A stretch of DNA of 45,287 nucleotides from CAKTOF01 sp964544345. Lineage in GTDB: Bacteria; Bacillota; Clostridia; Oscillospirales; Oscillospiraceae. Position numbers and translations under genes: made by a program. The notes under the pieces are model-generated. The model did no database searches. It had not been told where the DNA came from and worked only from the letters and a program-made list of their open reading frames with translations. Where the stretch lies: contig CAZJBT010000001.1 of NCBI GenBank assembly GCA_964544345.1, forward strand, positions 1-45,287, read 5' to 3'. Every line of letters starts with the position of its first letter. Within the stretch, counting starts at the first letter, position 1. This document shows, one piece after another, positions 16,845 to 25,563 of this stretch.

Positions 16845-18815
16845 ATGAACAAGAAATACCCGAATATGTTCAGTCCCATCACGATCGGCAAGGGCAATGT
16901 GGTGTTCAAAAACCGCATTTGGACGGCGCCGACCGGCGTGCACCTGCTCGCCGCCGGCGAGCCGTATCCGAACGAGGCGATCATCGCGCACTATCGCGAA
17001 AAAGCACGCGGCGGCGCGGCCTGCATCACCTTCTCGGCGCAGAATATGAATCTGCTCGGCTTTGAGCATCCGGATCCCATCCATTCTGATCCCAATATCT
17101 TTGAGGAGCGCTACCACAACTACTGGTATCGCCTGACCAGCGCCGTCCATTTCTTTGACGCGAAGATCTCGCTCGAGCTGCTCGCCTTTGTCCGCGAGGA
17201 TCGCGACGAGGACGGCAATGAGTATTTCTGGAGCGTCAACGGCGAGGTCGATGAGGAGACCGGCGAGGAATGCCCGGCCATCCCGCTTTGGGCGATGGAG
17301 AAGATGGCGGACGACTATGCGCAGGCTGCCAAATACGCCGTCAAGGTCGGCTTTGATATGATCATGCTCCACTTCGGCCATGGCACGTTCCTCGGTCAGT
17401 TCCTGTCCCCGTGGTCGAACCAGCGTACCGATGAGTTCGGCGGCTCGGCGGAGAATCGTGCCCGCTTCCCGATCATGATCATCGACCGCATCCGCGAGGC
17501 CATCGGCCCGCGCGTGCCGATCGAAGTCCGCGTGTCCGGCGACGAGCTTGTCCCGCAGGGCGGTCACGTCGAGGACTGCATCGACTTCCTCAGGCGCGTC
17601 GAGGATAAGGTCGACATTGCGCATGTCTCCTGCGGCACCGTCATGGAGGATGTGACCCAGACCCGGATGCATCCGGTCGAGTTTTACGAGCCGGGCTGCA
17701 ACGTTGAGTTCGCCGCCGCCGTCAAGGCGTCCGGCATCAAGCTCCCGGTGCTCACCCTGGGCGCGTTCCAGCGCCCGGAGCTGATCGAGGAGACGATCGC
17801 CTCCGGTAAGGCCGACCTCGTCGCCATGGCGCGCGGCACGATCGCCGACGCCGACTGCGTCAACAAGGCGCGCGACGGCAAGGAGGACGAGATCATCCCC
17901 TGCCTGAAGTGCTTCTTCTGCCTGTCTTACGACATGGAGATGGAGTTTGGCTGCTCGGCCAACCCGAAGGTCGGCCGGGAGTACATTCTCGACCAGTTCA
18001 TCCCCGCCGCCACGACCCCGAAGCGGGTCGGCATCATCGGCGGCGGCCCGGCCGGTATGGCGGGCGCGATCTACGCCGCGCAGCGCGGCCACGATGTGAC
18101 CATCTATGAGAAGGCTGACGAGCTGGGCGGCAAGATCGTTTTTGCGCGCCATTGCTCGTTCAAGTACGCGCTCAACGATACGCTCGAGTATGACAAGCGC
18201 ATGGTCGAGAAGCTCGGCGTCAAGGTCAAGCTCGGTGTCGAGGCCACGCCTGAGATGATCAAGGCCGAGAATTACGACGTCGTCTTTGCCGCCGTCGGTT
18301 CCGACCCCGTCATCATCCCGATCCCGGGTCACGACCTGCCCTGCGTCACCACGGCGGAGCCGTGCTTTGGCCATCTCGACCAGATCGGCCAGCGCATCGT
18401 CGTCGTCGGCGGCGGCGAGGTCGGCTGCGAGACCGCTCTGTATCTGGCTGAGAACGGCAAGCAGGTCTCCGTGATCGAGATGCTGCCGGAGCTGGCCATG
18501 GCGTCGGCCTACGCGCCGCAGCTCGCGCTCATGGATCGTGTGCCGAAGGCCTGCGACGTGCATGTTTCCTCGCCTGTCACGCAGATCGTTGCGGATGGCG
18601 ACGGCGCCCGCGTGGGCTACAAGGATCCGGACGGCAAGGAGCAGTTCATCGCCTGCGACACCGTCGTGTTCTCCGCCGGCATGCGTTCGCGCACCGCGCT
18701 GGCCGAGTCCTTCCGCGACTGCGCGCCGATCTTCTTCAAGCTCGGCGACTGCTTCCAGGCCAAGAACGTCCGCGTCTGCAACCGCACCGCGTTCGACGCG
18801 GCCATGCAGATCTGA
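16845..18815 (+). CDS. FMN/4Fe-4S/FAD oxidoreductase of the BaiCD/BaiH/2,4-dienoyl-CoA reductase family (copy 1)
   Basis: A 656-residue three-part enzyme. An OYE-type FMN TIM barrel (about 5-345) precedes a 4Fe-4S site starting CLKCFFC at residue 353 with a later Cys in FGCSANP. A pyridine-nucleotide/FAD domain follows, with the first Rossmann motif RVGIIGGGPAGMAG near 394 and a second, VVVGGGEVGCETA, near 522. Electrons run NAD(P)H to FAD to Fe-S to FMN, which then reduces an activated C=C bond. The segment equivalent to the catalytic HGYL of FadH/BaiCD reads HFGHGTFLGQF (176-186), so the usual Tyr is Thr. FLSPWSNQRTDEFGGSAENRARF is typical. The start at 16845 follows AAAGGAGCC. Substrate unknown. 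Confidence 0.9.
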   Translation: MNKKYPNMFSPITIGKGNVVFKNRIWTAPTGVHLLAAGEPYPNEAIIAHYREKARGGAACITFSAQNMNLLGFEHPDPIHSDPNIFEERYHNYWYRLTSAVHFFDAKISLELLAFVREDRDEDGNEYFWSVNGEVDEETGEECPAIPLWAMEKMADDYAQAAKYAVKVGFDMIMLHFGHGTFLGQFLSPWSNQRTDEFGGSAENRARFPIMIIDRIREAIGPRVPIEVRVSGDELVPQGGHVEDCIDFLRRVEDKVDIAHVSCGTVMEDVTQTRMHPVEFYEPGCNVEFAAAVKASGIKLPVLTLGAFQRPELIEETIASGKADLVAMARGTIADADCVNKARDGKEDEIIPCLKCFFCLSYDMEMEFGCSANPKVGREYILDQFIPAATTPKRVGIIGGGPAGMAGAIYAAQRGHDVTIYEKADELGGKIVFARHCSFKYALNDTLEYDKRMVEKLGVKVKLGVEATPEMIKAENYDVVFAAVGSDPVIIPIPGHDLPCVTTAEPCFGHLDQIGQRIVVVGGGEVGCETALYLAENGKQVSVIEMLPELAMASAYAPQLALMDRVPKACDVHVSSPVTQIVADGDGARVGYKDPDGKEQFIACDTVVFSAGMRSRTALAESFRDCAPIFFKLGDCFQAKNVRVCNRTAFDAAMQI

Positions 18816-18827
18816 TCGAATCCACGC

Positions 18828-18859
18828 AGCGCGGCGCAGCTATTTGGCTGCGCCGCGCT
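18828..18859 (+). terminator. First copy of the duplicated terminator hairpin (T-tract lost)
   Basis: A 13-bp stem (18828-18840 with 18847-18859) around TATTTG follows the ene-reductase stop. It runs directly into the repeat terminus GAGACTGTCG with no T-tract. An identical 32-bp copy with its T-run is at 19426-19457. Confidence 0.8.
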
Positions 18860-19425
18860 GAGACTGTCGAAGAACGCCTGCGGCGTTCTTCGACAAGGGA
18901 CTGCGGCCTGTCGCAGCGCACGCCTTGGCCGCTGATCGCGGACACGGCGCACGTTTCCAGGCCGGCGGAGGTTTCTCCGACGCACATATAACCCCTCCAG
19001 CTAAAACTCCCGAACCTTCCCACTCAGAATAACGGCATTTTACGAAGAGAATTTCGGTCATTCACGCCGGAATTCTCTTTTTCTATGCCCGCGCATCCCC
19101 GCCCTCGGCCATGCGAACCTCCGCCCCACAGCCCTAATTCGCGCGCGGAAAGCCACAAAACGCATCGCTTTCGGGGCGCCGCAGTGAACAGTGTTGCGGC
19201 GTTCGCAAGGCAAACACTCGCAATGGGCGGCGGCAATTTGCGCAGCGAAGGCGCGGCAGACGAGAGCGAGAGAGTTTCGCGATGCAGAAATCAGCGGGCG
19301 GCGTTTTCAATGGGAAAGATCGAGCGGTTTCACTGAAAGGACAATAGCGCAGCTTGTCGGAGAAAACGATCTTGATTTGAGTTCGCCGCTGCGGCGGCGC
19401 AACGCTGCGAGGTCTTCACAAGCTG
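18860..19425 (+). repeat. Structured terminator-associated repeat, long form
   Basis: It starts GAGACTGTCGAAGAACGCC and folds at once into a perfect 14-bp hairpin (18865-18895). It continues like the complete copy at 34959-35161 (read in reverse) until about 18985. About 366 bp unrelated to the other copies then follow, and from about 19352 it resumes with the other end (GGAGAAAACGATCTTGATTTG, GAGGTCTTCACAAGCTG). Identical terminator hairpins flank both sides, so I read it as one element with an insert, not two. The insert has no good ORF but carries its own T-followed hairpin at about 19050-19083. Confidence 0.7.
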
Positions 19426-19461
19426 AGCGCGGCGCAGCTATTTGGCTGCGCCGCGCTTTTT
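19426..19461 (+). terminator. Second copy of the duplicated terminator hairpin (with T-tract)
   Basis: Identical over 32 bp to 18828-18859 and followed by TTTT. This is probably the functional terminator of the ene-reductase gene, now displaced by the repeat. Confidence 0.8.
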
Positions 19462-19560
19462 GACCCCACCGGCGGCGGTAAGCCGAACGCGGCACAGATC
19501 GTGCAGAGACAGAATGCAAAACCACCAAATCAAATTGCTAAATTTTTAACAATATGATGA

Positions 19561-19589
19561 TTGACAGGATTTCACGCAGTTGGTATGAT
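19561..19589 (+). promoter_or_regulatory. Sigma-A promoter of the gene at 19821
   Basis: TTGACA (19561-19566), 17-bp spacer, TATGAT (19584-19589). Confidence 0.75.
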
Positions 19590-19603
19590 AAACCAAATAC
19601 TTC

Positions 19604-19635
19604 CTTCGATCGAAACGATCTGGTTTCGGTCGAAG
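19604..19635 (+). promoter_or_regulatory. Leader hairpin or operator near the transcription start
   Basis: Arms CTTCGATCGAAAC (19604-19616) and GTTTCGGTCGAAG (19623-19635) pair over 13 positions with one G-U, around GATCT. It begins about 8 nt after the predicted transcription start, so it may be a 5' mRNA hairpin or a repressor site. Confidence 0.5.
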
Positions 19636-19820
19636 AAGCAGCGCAAATGCCATCTCATCGGACATCAACGCGCCTGCGGCACGATGAAAAGCAGAGCTTG
19701 TCCGCTTTTTCATGAAGTCTCGCAGCATCTAAGCGACACCGAGACGCCGCACGATCCGGCAGAGCGCCGCCGGCGCAATGGTACGGCGCTGCATGAAGGG
19801 AATGAAAGGAGGCAGCCGCT

Positions 19821-20915
19821 ATGCTGCAAAGAATCAAGCGTTCGCCTGTGAAATTTGGACTGATCGTCTTTGCCGTGCTTGCAGCGGCGAGCCTGATCTA
19901 TTCCGTTGTCGACGCTGTACAGCGGATGCATACGCGGCGGGAGAATACCAGGGTGAGCAGTGCTTTCCTCAGCGGCGACACGGTCTATACCGTGCGCCGG
20001 TATAATGACACCCTTGCATTCGGCCATTACCGGCAGACGCTCATCGCGCCGCAGGCGCAGCCGGACGACTATGACATTCTGCCCGCGGGGTGTGAGTGGT
20101 CGGCGGCGCTCGGGCGTTTCGTGTACCCGGACGGGAAGAAGATCAAAACCTGTGATCTCAGCGGGGCTGACCGGCAGACGGTCTGGACGGCGCCGGAGGG
20201 GCGGTGTACGGAGGTCTGCGCGGTGTTTGGCGCCACTGCGCTGGTACGCTATGGGCGCGGCAGCACCGCGTGGTCGGGATATGACTGGCGCGGGCCGTAC
20301 CTCCTGCTGGATCTCACGGATGGATCCGCGATCGAAACGCAGATCATGTCGGCCAATACCGTTACGCCGCTCTGCGTCTCGGACGGCTGGCTGTACGGCT
20401 ATGGGTATGGCTCGATCTCGAGTAAGAGCGTGACGCTGCTGCGCCTGTCGCTGGAGACGGGCGAGAGCGAGACTCTCTGTACGGCCGCGGACACTGTCCG
20501 GCCGGCCGCGAGCGCCGCGTGCGTCTGCGGCGGGTATCTGTACTATGCCGACTATGGCGGCGAGTCGGTGTTCCGCGTTTCCATCGACGGCAGCGGCGTG
20601 CAGGAGCGGGTCACTCCGCTGCGCGGCGCGTCCTGGCTCGGTCTGGTGGACGGCACGTTCTATGCGCTGTTTACGGAGTGGCCTGACGACGCGGCGCGGG
20701 AGCTTGTGCTCTGCGCGGTGGAGCCGGAAAAGCTGGCGGTGAAACAAAGCGGGGTCGGCTCGACCACGCTCTACGCTGCCGAAGGCGGCGACGCCGTGCG
20801 GGAGGTCAGCCGCGTCCTGACGACGGACGGCTCCGAGCTTTTGACCGTGGAGCCATATCTGGGCGGCCTGGCCGTCCTGACCCAGTTAGACTGCTGTCTC
20901 GTTCCGCTTTCCTGA
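19821..20915 (+). CDS. Membrane-anchored propeller-like protein of unknown function
   Basis: A 364-residue protein with one N-terminal transmembrane segment (about 12-32, positive residues first) and the rest probably outside the membrane. The outer part repeats short beta-rich blocks such as GDTVYTVRRY, DGWLYGYGYG, GGYLYYADYGGESVFRVSIDGSG and DGTFYALF. This spacing resembles the blades of DUF5050-type extracellular beta-propellers. No catalytic motif is visible. AAAGGAGGC precedes the ATG. It stands alone behind a strong promoter and a 220-nt leader. The family call is tentative. Confidence 0.75.
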   Translation: MLQRIKRSPVKFGLIVFAVLAAASLIYSVVDAVQRMHTRRENTRVSSAFLSGDTVYTVRRYNDTLAFGHYRQTLIAPQAQPDDYDILPAGCEWSAALGRFVYPDGKKIKTCDLSGADRQTVWTAPEGRCTEVCAVFGATALVRYGRGSTAWSGYDWRGPYLLLDLTDGSAIETQIMSANTVTPLCVSDGWLYGYGYGSISSKSVTLLRLSLETGESETLCTAADTVRPAASAACVCGGYLYYADYGGESVFRVSIDGSGVQERVTPLRGASWLGLVDGTFYALFTEWPDDAARELVLCAVEPEKLAVKQSGVGSTTLYAAEGGDAVREVSRVLTTDGSELLTVEPYLGGLAVLTQLDCCLVPLS

Positions 20916-21009
20916 CCGGCGGGCGCACGGAATACCGGATTGTTAGGCTTTGAACAACTTCGCTAACTCTCCAAATTTTGATTGTAATGTTTGTCAGCTT
21001 TGCCAACTT

Positions 21010-21037
21010 TTCAGAACGATAGAAATTCCGGTATAAT
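21010..21037 (+). promoter_or_regulatory. Probable promoter of the MaoC-like gene
   Basis: TATAAT (21032-21037) with a weak -35 TTCAGA (21010-21015) 16 bp upstream. Two similar blocks precede it, GCTTTGAACAACTT (from about 20948) and GCTTTGCCAACTT (from about 20997). A weak -35 plus direct repeats could mean activator control. Confidence 0.5.
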
Positions 21038-21089
21038 AAGAAAAGAAGCGCCCGTCCGCAGGCGCAATGAAAAACAGGAGGACAAACAC

Positions 21090-22361
21090 ATGGCAGACAA
21101 ATATCAGGTTCTGCAGCCCGGCGAGTACTTTGACTGGGAGCAGCCCGAGGTCGACAAGCATTTGGCGCAGTATGAGGAGTATAAGAAGAATCCCGGCGGC
21201 CATTTCCTGGGCGACATGGTGCTCACAGAGGAAATGATCGTGGCTCATAACAAGCGCTGGAATCTGCTCGATCCGCTCTACACCGATACGGAGTATGCCC
21301 GTGCGCACGGTCATCCGGGCTGCCCGGCGCTGCCGTGCCTGGTCGGCATGGGCGGCCACGGCGCCGCGCCCTGCTCGAACTTCCCGCACGATATGGGCGA
21401 TCGCTTCTACTACACCGCCATCGGCGGCGATATCCGCTACGACAAGCCGCTCTACGCAGGCGATAAGATCAACAACTTTGCCGGCGCGGACGGCGAGCTG
21501 CGCGAGGGCACCATCCCCGGTGACCGCGTCCGCAAATGGTACATGACGTCGCACTCCGTCGGCAAGGACGACGAGGGCAACCGCGTCTGCGACGGCAAGT
21601 ATTATATGGTCGACGCCTACTCGAAGATCATCGACGGCTCCACCCCGCCGAGCCAGTCCGAGCAGCTCGCGGAGTGGACGACCTACTGCCCGCCCGCCCA
21701 TGTCACCACCGATGAGGACTACGCCCGCATTCGTGAGCTGTGGGGGCAGGAGGTCATGCGCGGCGACGAGAAGCTCTACTGGGAGGACGTCGAGGTCGGC
21801 ACGACGCTGCCGGGCACCTGCTCTGACGGCCCGCTGACCTATATGCACATGGTCGCCATGAACCCGGCTCCGATCGAGTTCATGTTCACCCGCGAGGAGC
21901 TGTCCGACCCGAAGTACACCGCCGAGCTTTACCGCGACCAGTACGGCCAGTATCTCGACCAGACCGCCCTGCACTACGGCGGCCGCAACATCCCCGGCTC
22001 ACGCGCGATGTTCTACAACCACAACGCCGCGCTGCTGCTGACCCGTGTCGTCACGAACTTCATCGGCGACTACGGCTACCTGTCGAGACTGCAGTGGGAG
22101 CTGTATCCGTTCTCCCGCGAGCTGCAGACTGAGACCGTCGGCGCTGAGACGCTCAATAAGGTTCCGTATATGAAGGGCAAGTTCTCCGCCCGCCACGGCG
22201 GCGAGGGCGACACCGTCATCGGCCACGGCTATGTGACGAATAAGTACGTCGATGACGCCGGCCGCCACTGCGTCGAGTTCGCCGTCTGGGGCGAGACGCT
22301 TGACGGCGATATCATCCAGGTCTGCGAGATGGAGGCAGTCTTGCCGTCGCGCGGCAAATAA
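21090..22361 (+). CDS. MaoC-like double-hotdog protein
   Basis: A 423-residue protein resembling fused MaoC-type hydratase domains. The N-terminal half has MVLTEEMIVAHNKRWNLLDPLYTDTEYARAHGHPGCPALPCLVG. It matches the hydratase motif in spacing, but the catalytic His of the NPxHxD pattern is Tyr (DPLYTD). The C-terminal half (about 230-420) includes WEDVEVGTTLPG, which often opens a second hotdog domain, and LHYGGRNIPGSRAMF. Hydration or dehydration of an acyl-CoA is the family role; the missing His makes ordinary activity doubtful. The start at 21090 follows CAGGAGG. It has its own promoter and terminator and sits between the two ene-reductase genes. Confidence 0.8.
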   Translation: MADKYQVLQPGEYFDWEQPEVDKHLAQYEEYKKNPGGHFLGDMVLTEEMIVAHNKRWNLLDPLYTDTEYARAHGHPGCPALPCLVGMGGHGAAPCSNFPHDMGDRFYYTAIGGDIRYDKPLYAGDKINNFAGADGELREGTIPGDRVRKWYMTSHSVGKDDEGNRVCDGKYYMVDAYSKIIDGSTPPSQSEQLAEWTTYCPPAHVTTDEDYARIRELWGQEVMRGDEKLYWEDVEVGTTLPGTCSDGPLTYMHMVAMNPAPIEFMFTREELSDPKYTAELYRDQYGQYLDQTALHYGGRNIPGSRAMFYNHNAALLLTRVVTNFIGDYGYLSRLQWELYPFSRELQTETVGAETLNKVPYMKGKFSARHGGEGDTVIGHGYVTNKYVDDAGRHCVEFAVWGETLDGDIIQVCEMEAVLPSRGK

Positions 22362-22375
22362 GTGCTTTTTCAGCG

Positions 22376-22412
22376 GGGCTGCTGCGGAAGATCCGCGGCA
22401 GCCCTTGCTTTT
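22376..22412 (+). terminator. Terminator of the MaoC-like gene
   Basis: A 12-bp stem (22376-22387 with 22393-22404) with a 5-nt loop, followed by TTGCTTTT. Confidence 0.85.
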
Positions 22413-22476
22413 GCCGGATGGGAATGCGGGAAGGCCATTTGCTGTGTTATCACAGGCGGGAAGGGGGAATCGAACC

Positions 22477-23253
22477 GTGTACACAGATCACTTCACAGGA
22501 AAGGCGCGCGCCTATGCGGCCGCCCGGCCGGGATATGCGCAGCCGCTGTTCTCCTACCTGGCGGCGCAGGGCATGACGGCGGGCAGCCGTGTTGCCGACG
22601 TCGGATCCGGCACCGGTATTTTTTCAAAGTCGCTGCTGGATCGCGGCGTCGAAGTCTATGCCGTTGAGCCAAACGACGACATGCGCGCTGCGGCAGAGCG
22701 TCTGCTCTCGCCCTGTTCCAAGTTCCATTCCATAAAGGGCACGGCGGAGCATACCGGCCTGCCCGACCATTCAGTGGCGTTCGTAACGGCCGCGCAGTCG
22801 TTCCACTGGTTTGACCCGGCGCGCTTTCGCGCAGAATGCCGCCGGATCTTGCTCCCTGGCGGCCGGGTGGTTCTGGTGTGGAACCGACGCAGCAGCGCCT
22901 CCGAGCTGAACCGGGCACATGCCCGGATATTCCGGCGCTACTGTCCCGATTTCCACGGCTTCAGCGCCGGGATCGCGGAAAACACGCAGCCGATCCGCCG
23001 GTTCTTTGACGATCAGTACATCAAAATTGAATTTGACCATCCGCTCACGTTCGACCGCGACGCTTTTCTCGACCGCTCCCTGTCCGCCTCCTACTCGCTG
23101 CAAAGCGGCGACACGCAGTACGACGCATATCTGGCCGAGCTGGCGCATCTGTTTGACCGGTACGCCAAAAATGGCGTATGCGCTGTGGAGAATACGACCG
23201 TCGCGTACATTGGCAGCCTTCCGTTTTCAACGGAAGCTCCGGCGCTTGCCTGA
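22477..23253 (+). CDS. Class I SAM-dependent methyltransferase
   Basis: A 258-residue cytoplasmic methyltransferase of the UbiE/Methyltransf_11 type. Motif I VADVGSGTGIF is at residues 39-49, the acidic motif II in EVYAVEPNDDMR and the post-I AAQSFHWFDP segment near 102; these bind S-adenosylmethionine. A GTG start at 22477 is chosen: AAGGGGGAATC lies upstream and the similarity begins with YTDHFTGKARAYAAARPGY. The longer frame runs back through the preceding terminator. It lies 115 bp after the MaoC-like gene; no clear promoter of its own was found. The methyl acceptor is unknown. Confidence 0.88.
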   Translation: MYTDHFTGKARAYAAARPGYAQPLFSYLAAQGMTAGSRVADVGSGTGIFSKSLLDRGVEVYAVEPNDDMRAAAERLLSPCSKFHSIKGTAEHTGLPDHSVAFVTAAQSFHWFDPARFRAECRRILLPGGRVVLVWNRRSSASELNRAHARIFRRYCPDFHGFSAGIAENTQPIRRFFDDQYIKIEFDHPLTFDRDAFLDRSLSASYSLQSGDTQYDAYLAELAHLFDRYAKNGVCAVENTTVAYIGSLPFSTEAPALA

Positions 23254-23340
23254 TCCTCCTTTCCCGTTTGCTGGACGGAGCATGCGCAAAAGCACTAAAT
23301 TTCGAATGCGATCTTTGTGCAGGAACTCGGGTCGGCTCAC

Positions 23341-23369
23341 TTGAAGGGCAATTTTGATCTCTGTATAAT
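23341..23369 (+). promoter_or_regulatory. Sigma-A promoter of the second ene-reductase gene
   Basis: TTGAAG (23341-23346), 17-bp spacer, TATAAT (23364-23369). Confidence 0.75.
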
Positions 23370-23417
23370 AAAACCATCCGATCAAATGCGGCTAAAAACG
23401 AAAAAACGAGGTGGATC

Positions 23418-25442
23418 ATGGACAGACGCTACAAAAACCTGCTCTCGCCGATCAAGGTGAGAAATGTCGTGCTGAAAAACCGACTCATCAGCAGCAACTC
23501 GCAGCCCCACTTTATCCAAGGCCCTGAGAGCTGGCCCGCCGATCCGCTGATCGAGCATATGGTCTCGCTCGCGCGCAACGGCGCGGCAGTTGTGACCTTT
23601 GCCGACTGGACTGACAAAAATCAGCGCAATTCCAGCAATGAGGACGGCCGGCGCTTCGCGATGTTCGACATCGACGATCCAAGCCTGCAGAACTATCTCA
23701 GCAAGCTGGCCGACCTGATCCATTATTACAATTCCAAAATTTCGATCTGCATCATGCCGTTTTTTTCCAAGTTCAGCGGCTATGATGTCAGCGCGTCCAA
23801 GGCTCAGCATCGCGACGAGCTTGACAGTGTGAGCATGTTCTACACCGATGAGGGCGGCGGCGGCGCTGAGCTGATCCGCGACGCGGTGCTGAAGTATCAG
23901 GATCAGGAGGAGCTGACGGAGGACATGATCCGCGAGACGATCGAGGATCAGGTGCAACGCATCAAGTTCTATCGCGATCTGGGCTTTGATCTGTGTACGC
24001 TGCACTTTGCCTACGGCGTGACGCTGTTTGCGCGCTTCCTCTCGCCTGCCTATAACCACCGCACGGACAAGTACGGCGGCTCCGTAGCCGGGCGCTGCCA
24101 GTTCCTGAAGGAGCTTGCCACCCGCATCCGCGAGGTCTGCGGGCAGGACTTCCTGATCGAGGTCGAGATCAGCGGCGCCGAGGAAGGCGAGGGCGGCTAT
24201 GACGTCAACGAGTTCATCGAGATCGGCAAGGAGCTGGAGGGCTACGTGGACATCTTCCAGATCCGCCACGGCAGCGCCAACATCTCCCATCCCACGGGCT
24301 TTAATTCCTATGAGCACCAGTACGCCACGCTGGAATATGCTGCGGCGATGAAAGAAGCGGGCGTGGGGATCCTGGCGGAGGTCATCGGCGGCTATCAGAT
24401 GGCGGACGAGGCCGAGGCGATCCTGGCCGAGGGCAAGGCCGATCTGATCGGCGGCGCGCGCATGTTCTTCTGTGACTGGGACTTCTATCAGAAGCTGCAG
24501 GAGGGGCGCGGCGAGGACATTCTGCCGTGTATCCGCTGCAACAAGTGTCATGTCCCGAGCATGAACGGCGAGTGGCTGTTCGCCTGCTCGGTCAACCCCA
24601 AGATCGGCATCATGCATGAGCTGGATCAACTGGTCAAGCCGGTCACCGGCCGGAAGCGGGTCGCCATCATCGGCGGCGGCCCGGCGGGGATGCGGGCGTC
24701 GCTGTTCTGTGCGGAGCGGGGGCATGAGGTCACGCTCTATGAGAAGAGCGACCGGCTGGGCGGCCAGCTCTACCATGCCGACTACGCCTCCTTCAAATGG
24801 CCCGTCAGGAGATACCGCGACTGGGTCAAGAGCCAGATGGAAAAGGCCGGCGTTCAGGTGCGCTACAACACCGAGGCGACGCCGGAGATGATCTCTGCCG
24901 CGGGCTATGACGCGGTGATCGTGGCGCTCGGCGCGCAGGCCAAGCGCCCGGCGGTGGAGGGCGCGGAAAACTCGCCCTGGAATCCGCTGAATATTTATGG
25001 GAACTCCGACAAGCTGGGAAAGAATGTGGTCGTGGTCGGCGGCAGCGAGAGCGCGGTGGAGATCGCCTTCTATCTGTGCGAGACCGGCCATGAGGTGACG
25101 ATCCTCAGCCGCAAAGAAGTGCTGGCCTATGACGCCACGCCCGTCCACTACCGCGAGACGATGGTCGATAAATGGCGTGCGCTCGACCAGCTCCATCAGG
25201 TGAAGCGCGCGACGACGACCTATATCGGCAAGGATTTTGTCCGGTATGTGGACGCGGAGGGCGCTGAGCACACCGTGGAGTGCGACGACGTGGTGGCGCT
25301 CGGCGGTATGCGCGGCCTGCAGGACGAAGCGCTGCAATTTGCTGACTGCGCCGACCAGTTCTTTATGATCGGCGATTGCAACAAGGTCGGCAGCATCCGC
25401 ACGTGCAACCGCTCCGCCTTTGCCGCGGCAAGCCAGATCTGA
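23418..25442 (+). CDS. FMN/4Fe-4S/FAD oxidoreductase of the BaiCD/BaiH/2,4-dienoyl-CoA reductase family (copy 2)
   Basis: A 674-residue paralogue of the enzyme at 16845, with the same order of FMN barrel, 4Fe-4S site and FAD/NAD domain. The cluster motif CIRCNKC starts at residue 371 with a later Cys in FACSVNP. Rossmann motifs are VAIIGGGPAGMRA near 415 and VVVGGSESAVEIA near 538. The substrate-side segment reads HFAYGVTLFARFLSP, one residue longer than in copy 1 and again without the HGYL tyrosine. It ends with the same ICTCNRSAF-like close (RTCNRSAFAAASQI against RVCNRTAFDAAMQI). The ATG at 23418 follows ACGAGGTGG. The paralogues are distant enough that different substrates are likely. Confidence 0.9.
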   Translation: MDRRYKNLLSPIKVRNVVLKNRLISSNSQPHFIQGPESWPADPLIEHMVSLARNGAAVVTFADWTDKNQRNSSNEDGRRFAMFDIDDPSLQNYLSKLADLIHYYNSKISICIMPFFSKFSGYDVSASKAQHRDELDSVSMFYTDEGGGGAELIRDAVLKYQDQEELTEDMIRETIEDQVQRIKFYRDLGFDLCTLHFAYGVTLFARFLSPAYNHRTDKYGGSVAGRCQFLKELATRIREVCGQDFLIEVEISGAEEGEGGYDVNEFIEIGKELEGYVDIFQIRHGSANISHPTGFNSYEHQYATLEYAAAMKEAGVGILAEVIGGYQMADEAEAILAEGKADLIGGARMFFCDWDFYQKLQEGRGEDILPCIRCNKCHVPSMNGEWLFACSVNPKIGIMHELDQLVKPVTGRKRVAIIGGGPAGMRASLFCAERGHEVTLYEKSDRLGGQLYHADYASFKWPVRRYRDWVKSQMEKAGVQVRYNTEATPEMISAAGYDAVIVALGAQAKRPAVEGAENSPWNPLNIYGNSDKLGKNVVVVGGSESAVEIAFYLCETGHEVTILSRKEVLAYDATPVHYRETMVDKWRALDQLHQVKRATTTYIGKDFVRYVDAEGAEHTVECDDVVALGGMRGLQDEALQFADCADQFFMIGDCNKVGSIRTCNRSAFAAASQI

Positions 25443-25447
25443 CAGAA

Positions 25448-25480
25448 CGCGGCCTCCCCGCTGCATGCGGGGAGGCCGCG
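25448..25480 (+). terminator. Terminator of the second ene-reductase gene
   Basis: A 14-bp perfect stem (25448-25461 with 25467-25480) with loop TGCAT lies 6 bp after the stop. The following T-tract is weak (GATTGTTTAC). Confidence 0.75.
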
Positions 25481-25500
25481 GATTGTTTACAATTGGCCGG

Positions 25501-25528
25501 TTGCATTTCAGGCGTACGCGTGTATAAT
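25501..25528 (+). promoter_or_regulatory. Sigma-A promoter of the 5'-nucleotidase-domain gene
   Basis: TTGCAT (25501-25506), 16-bp spacer, TATAAT (25523-25528) preceded by TG. Confidence 0.65.
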
Positions 25529-25563
25529 AGAATCAACTTTGGTTCAAAGGAACGGCAAAACGA

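Larger units (their letters stand above)
18816..19820. other. 1-kb gene-free region holding a structured repeat and the next promoter
   Basis: No credible gene lies here. It contains a terminator hairpin, the 566-bp long form of the structured repeat, a second identical terminator hairpin, and from 19561 the promoter and a 220-nt leader for the gene at 19821. Confidence 0.8.

Noticed and set aside
16779..18563. 594-codon minus-strand frame across the first ene-reductase gene
   Set aside because: The translation is Arg/Asp/Leu-rich with no family motifs, as expected for GC-rich antisense. The plus strand gives a full FMN/Fe-S/FAD enzyme with promoter and ribosome binding site.
18816..19425. 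Two separate partial repeats near 18.9 and 19.4 kb
   Set aside because: The identical terminator hairpins at both outer edges and the complementary missing halves fit one interrupted element better.
23382..25466. 694-codon minus-strand frame across the second ene-reductase gene
   Set aside because: Same reason: antisense shadow of a well-supported plus-strand gene.
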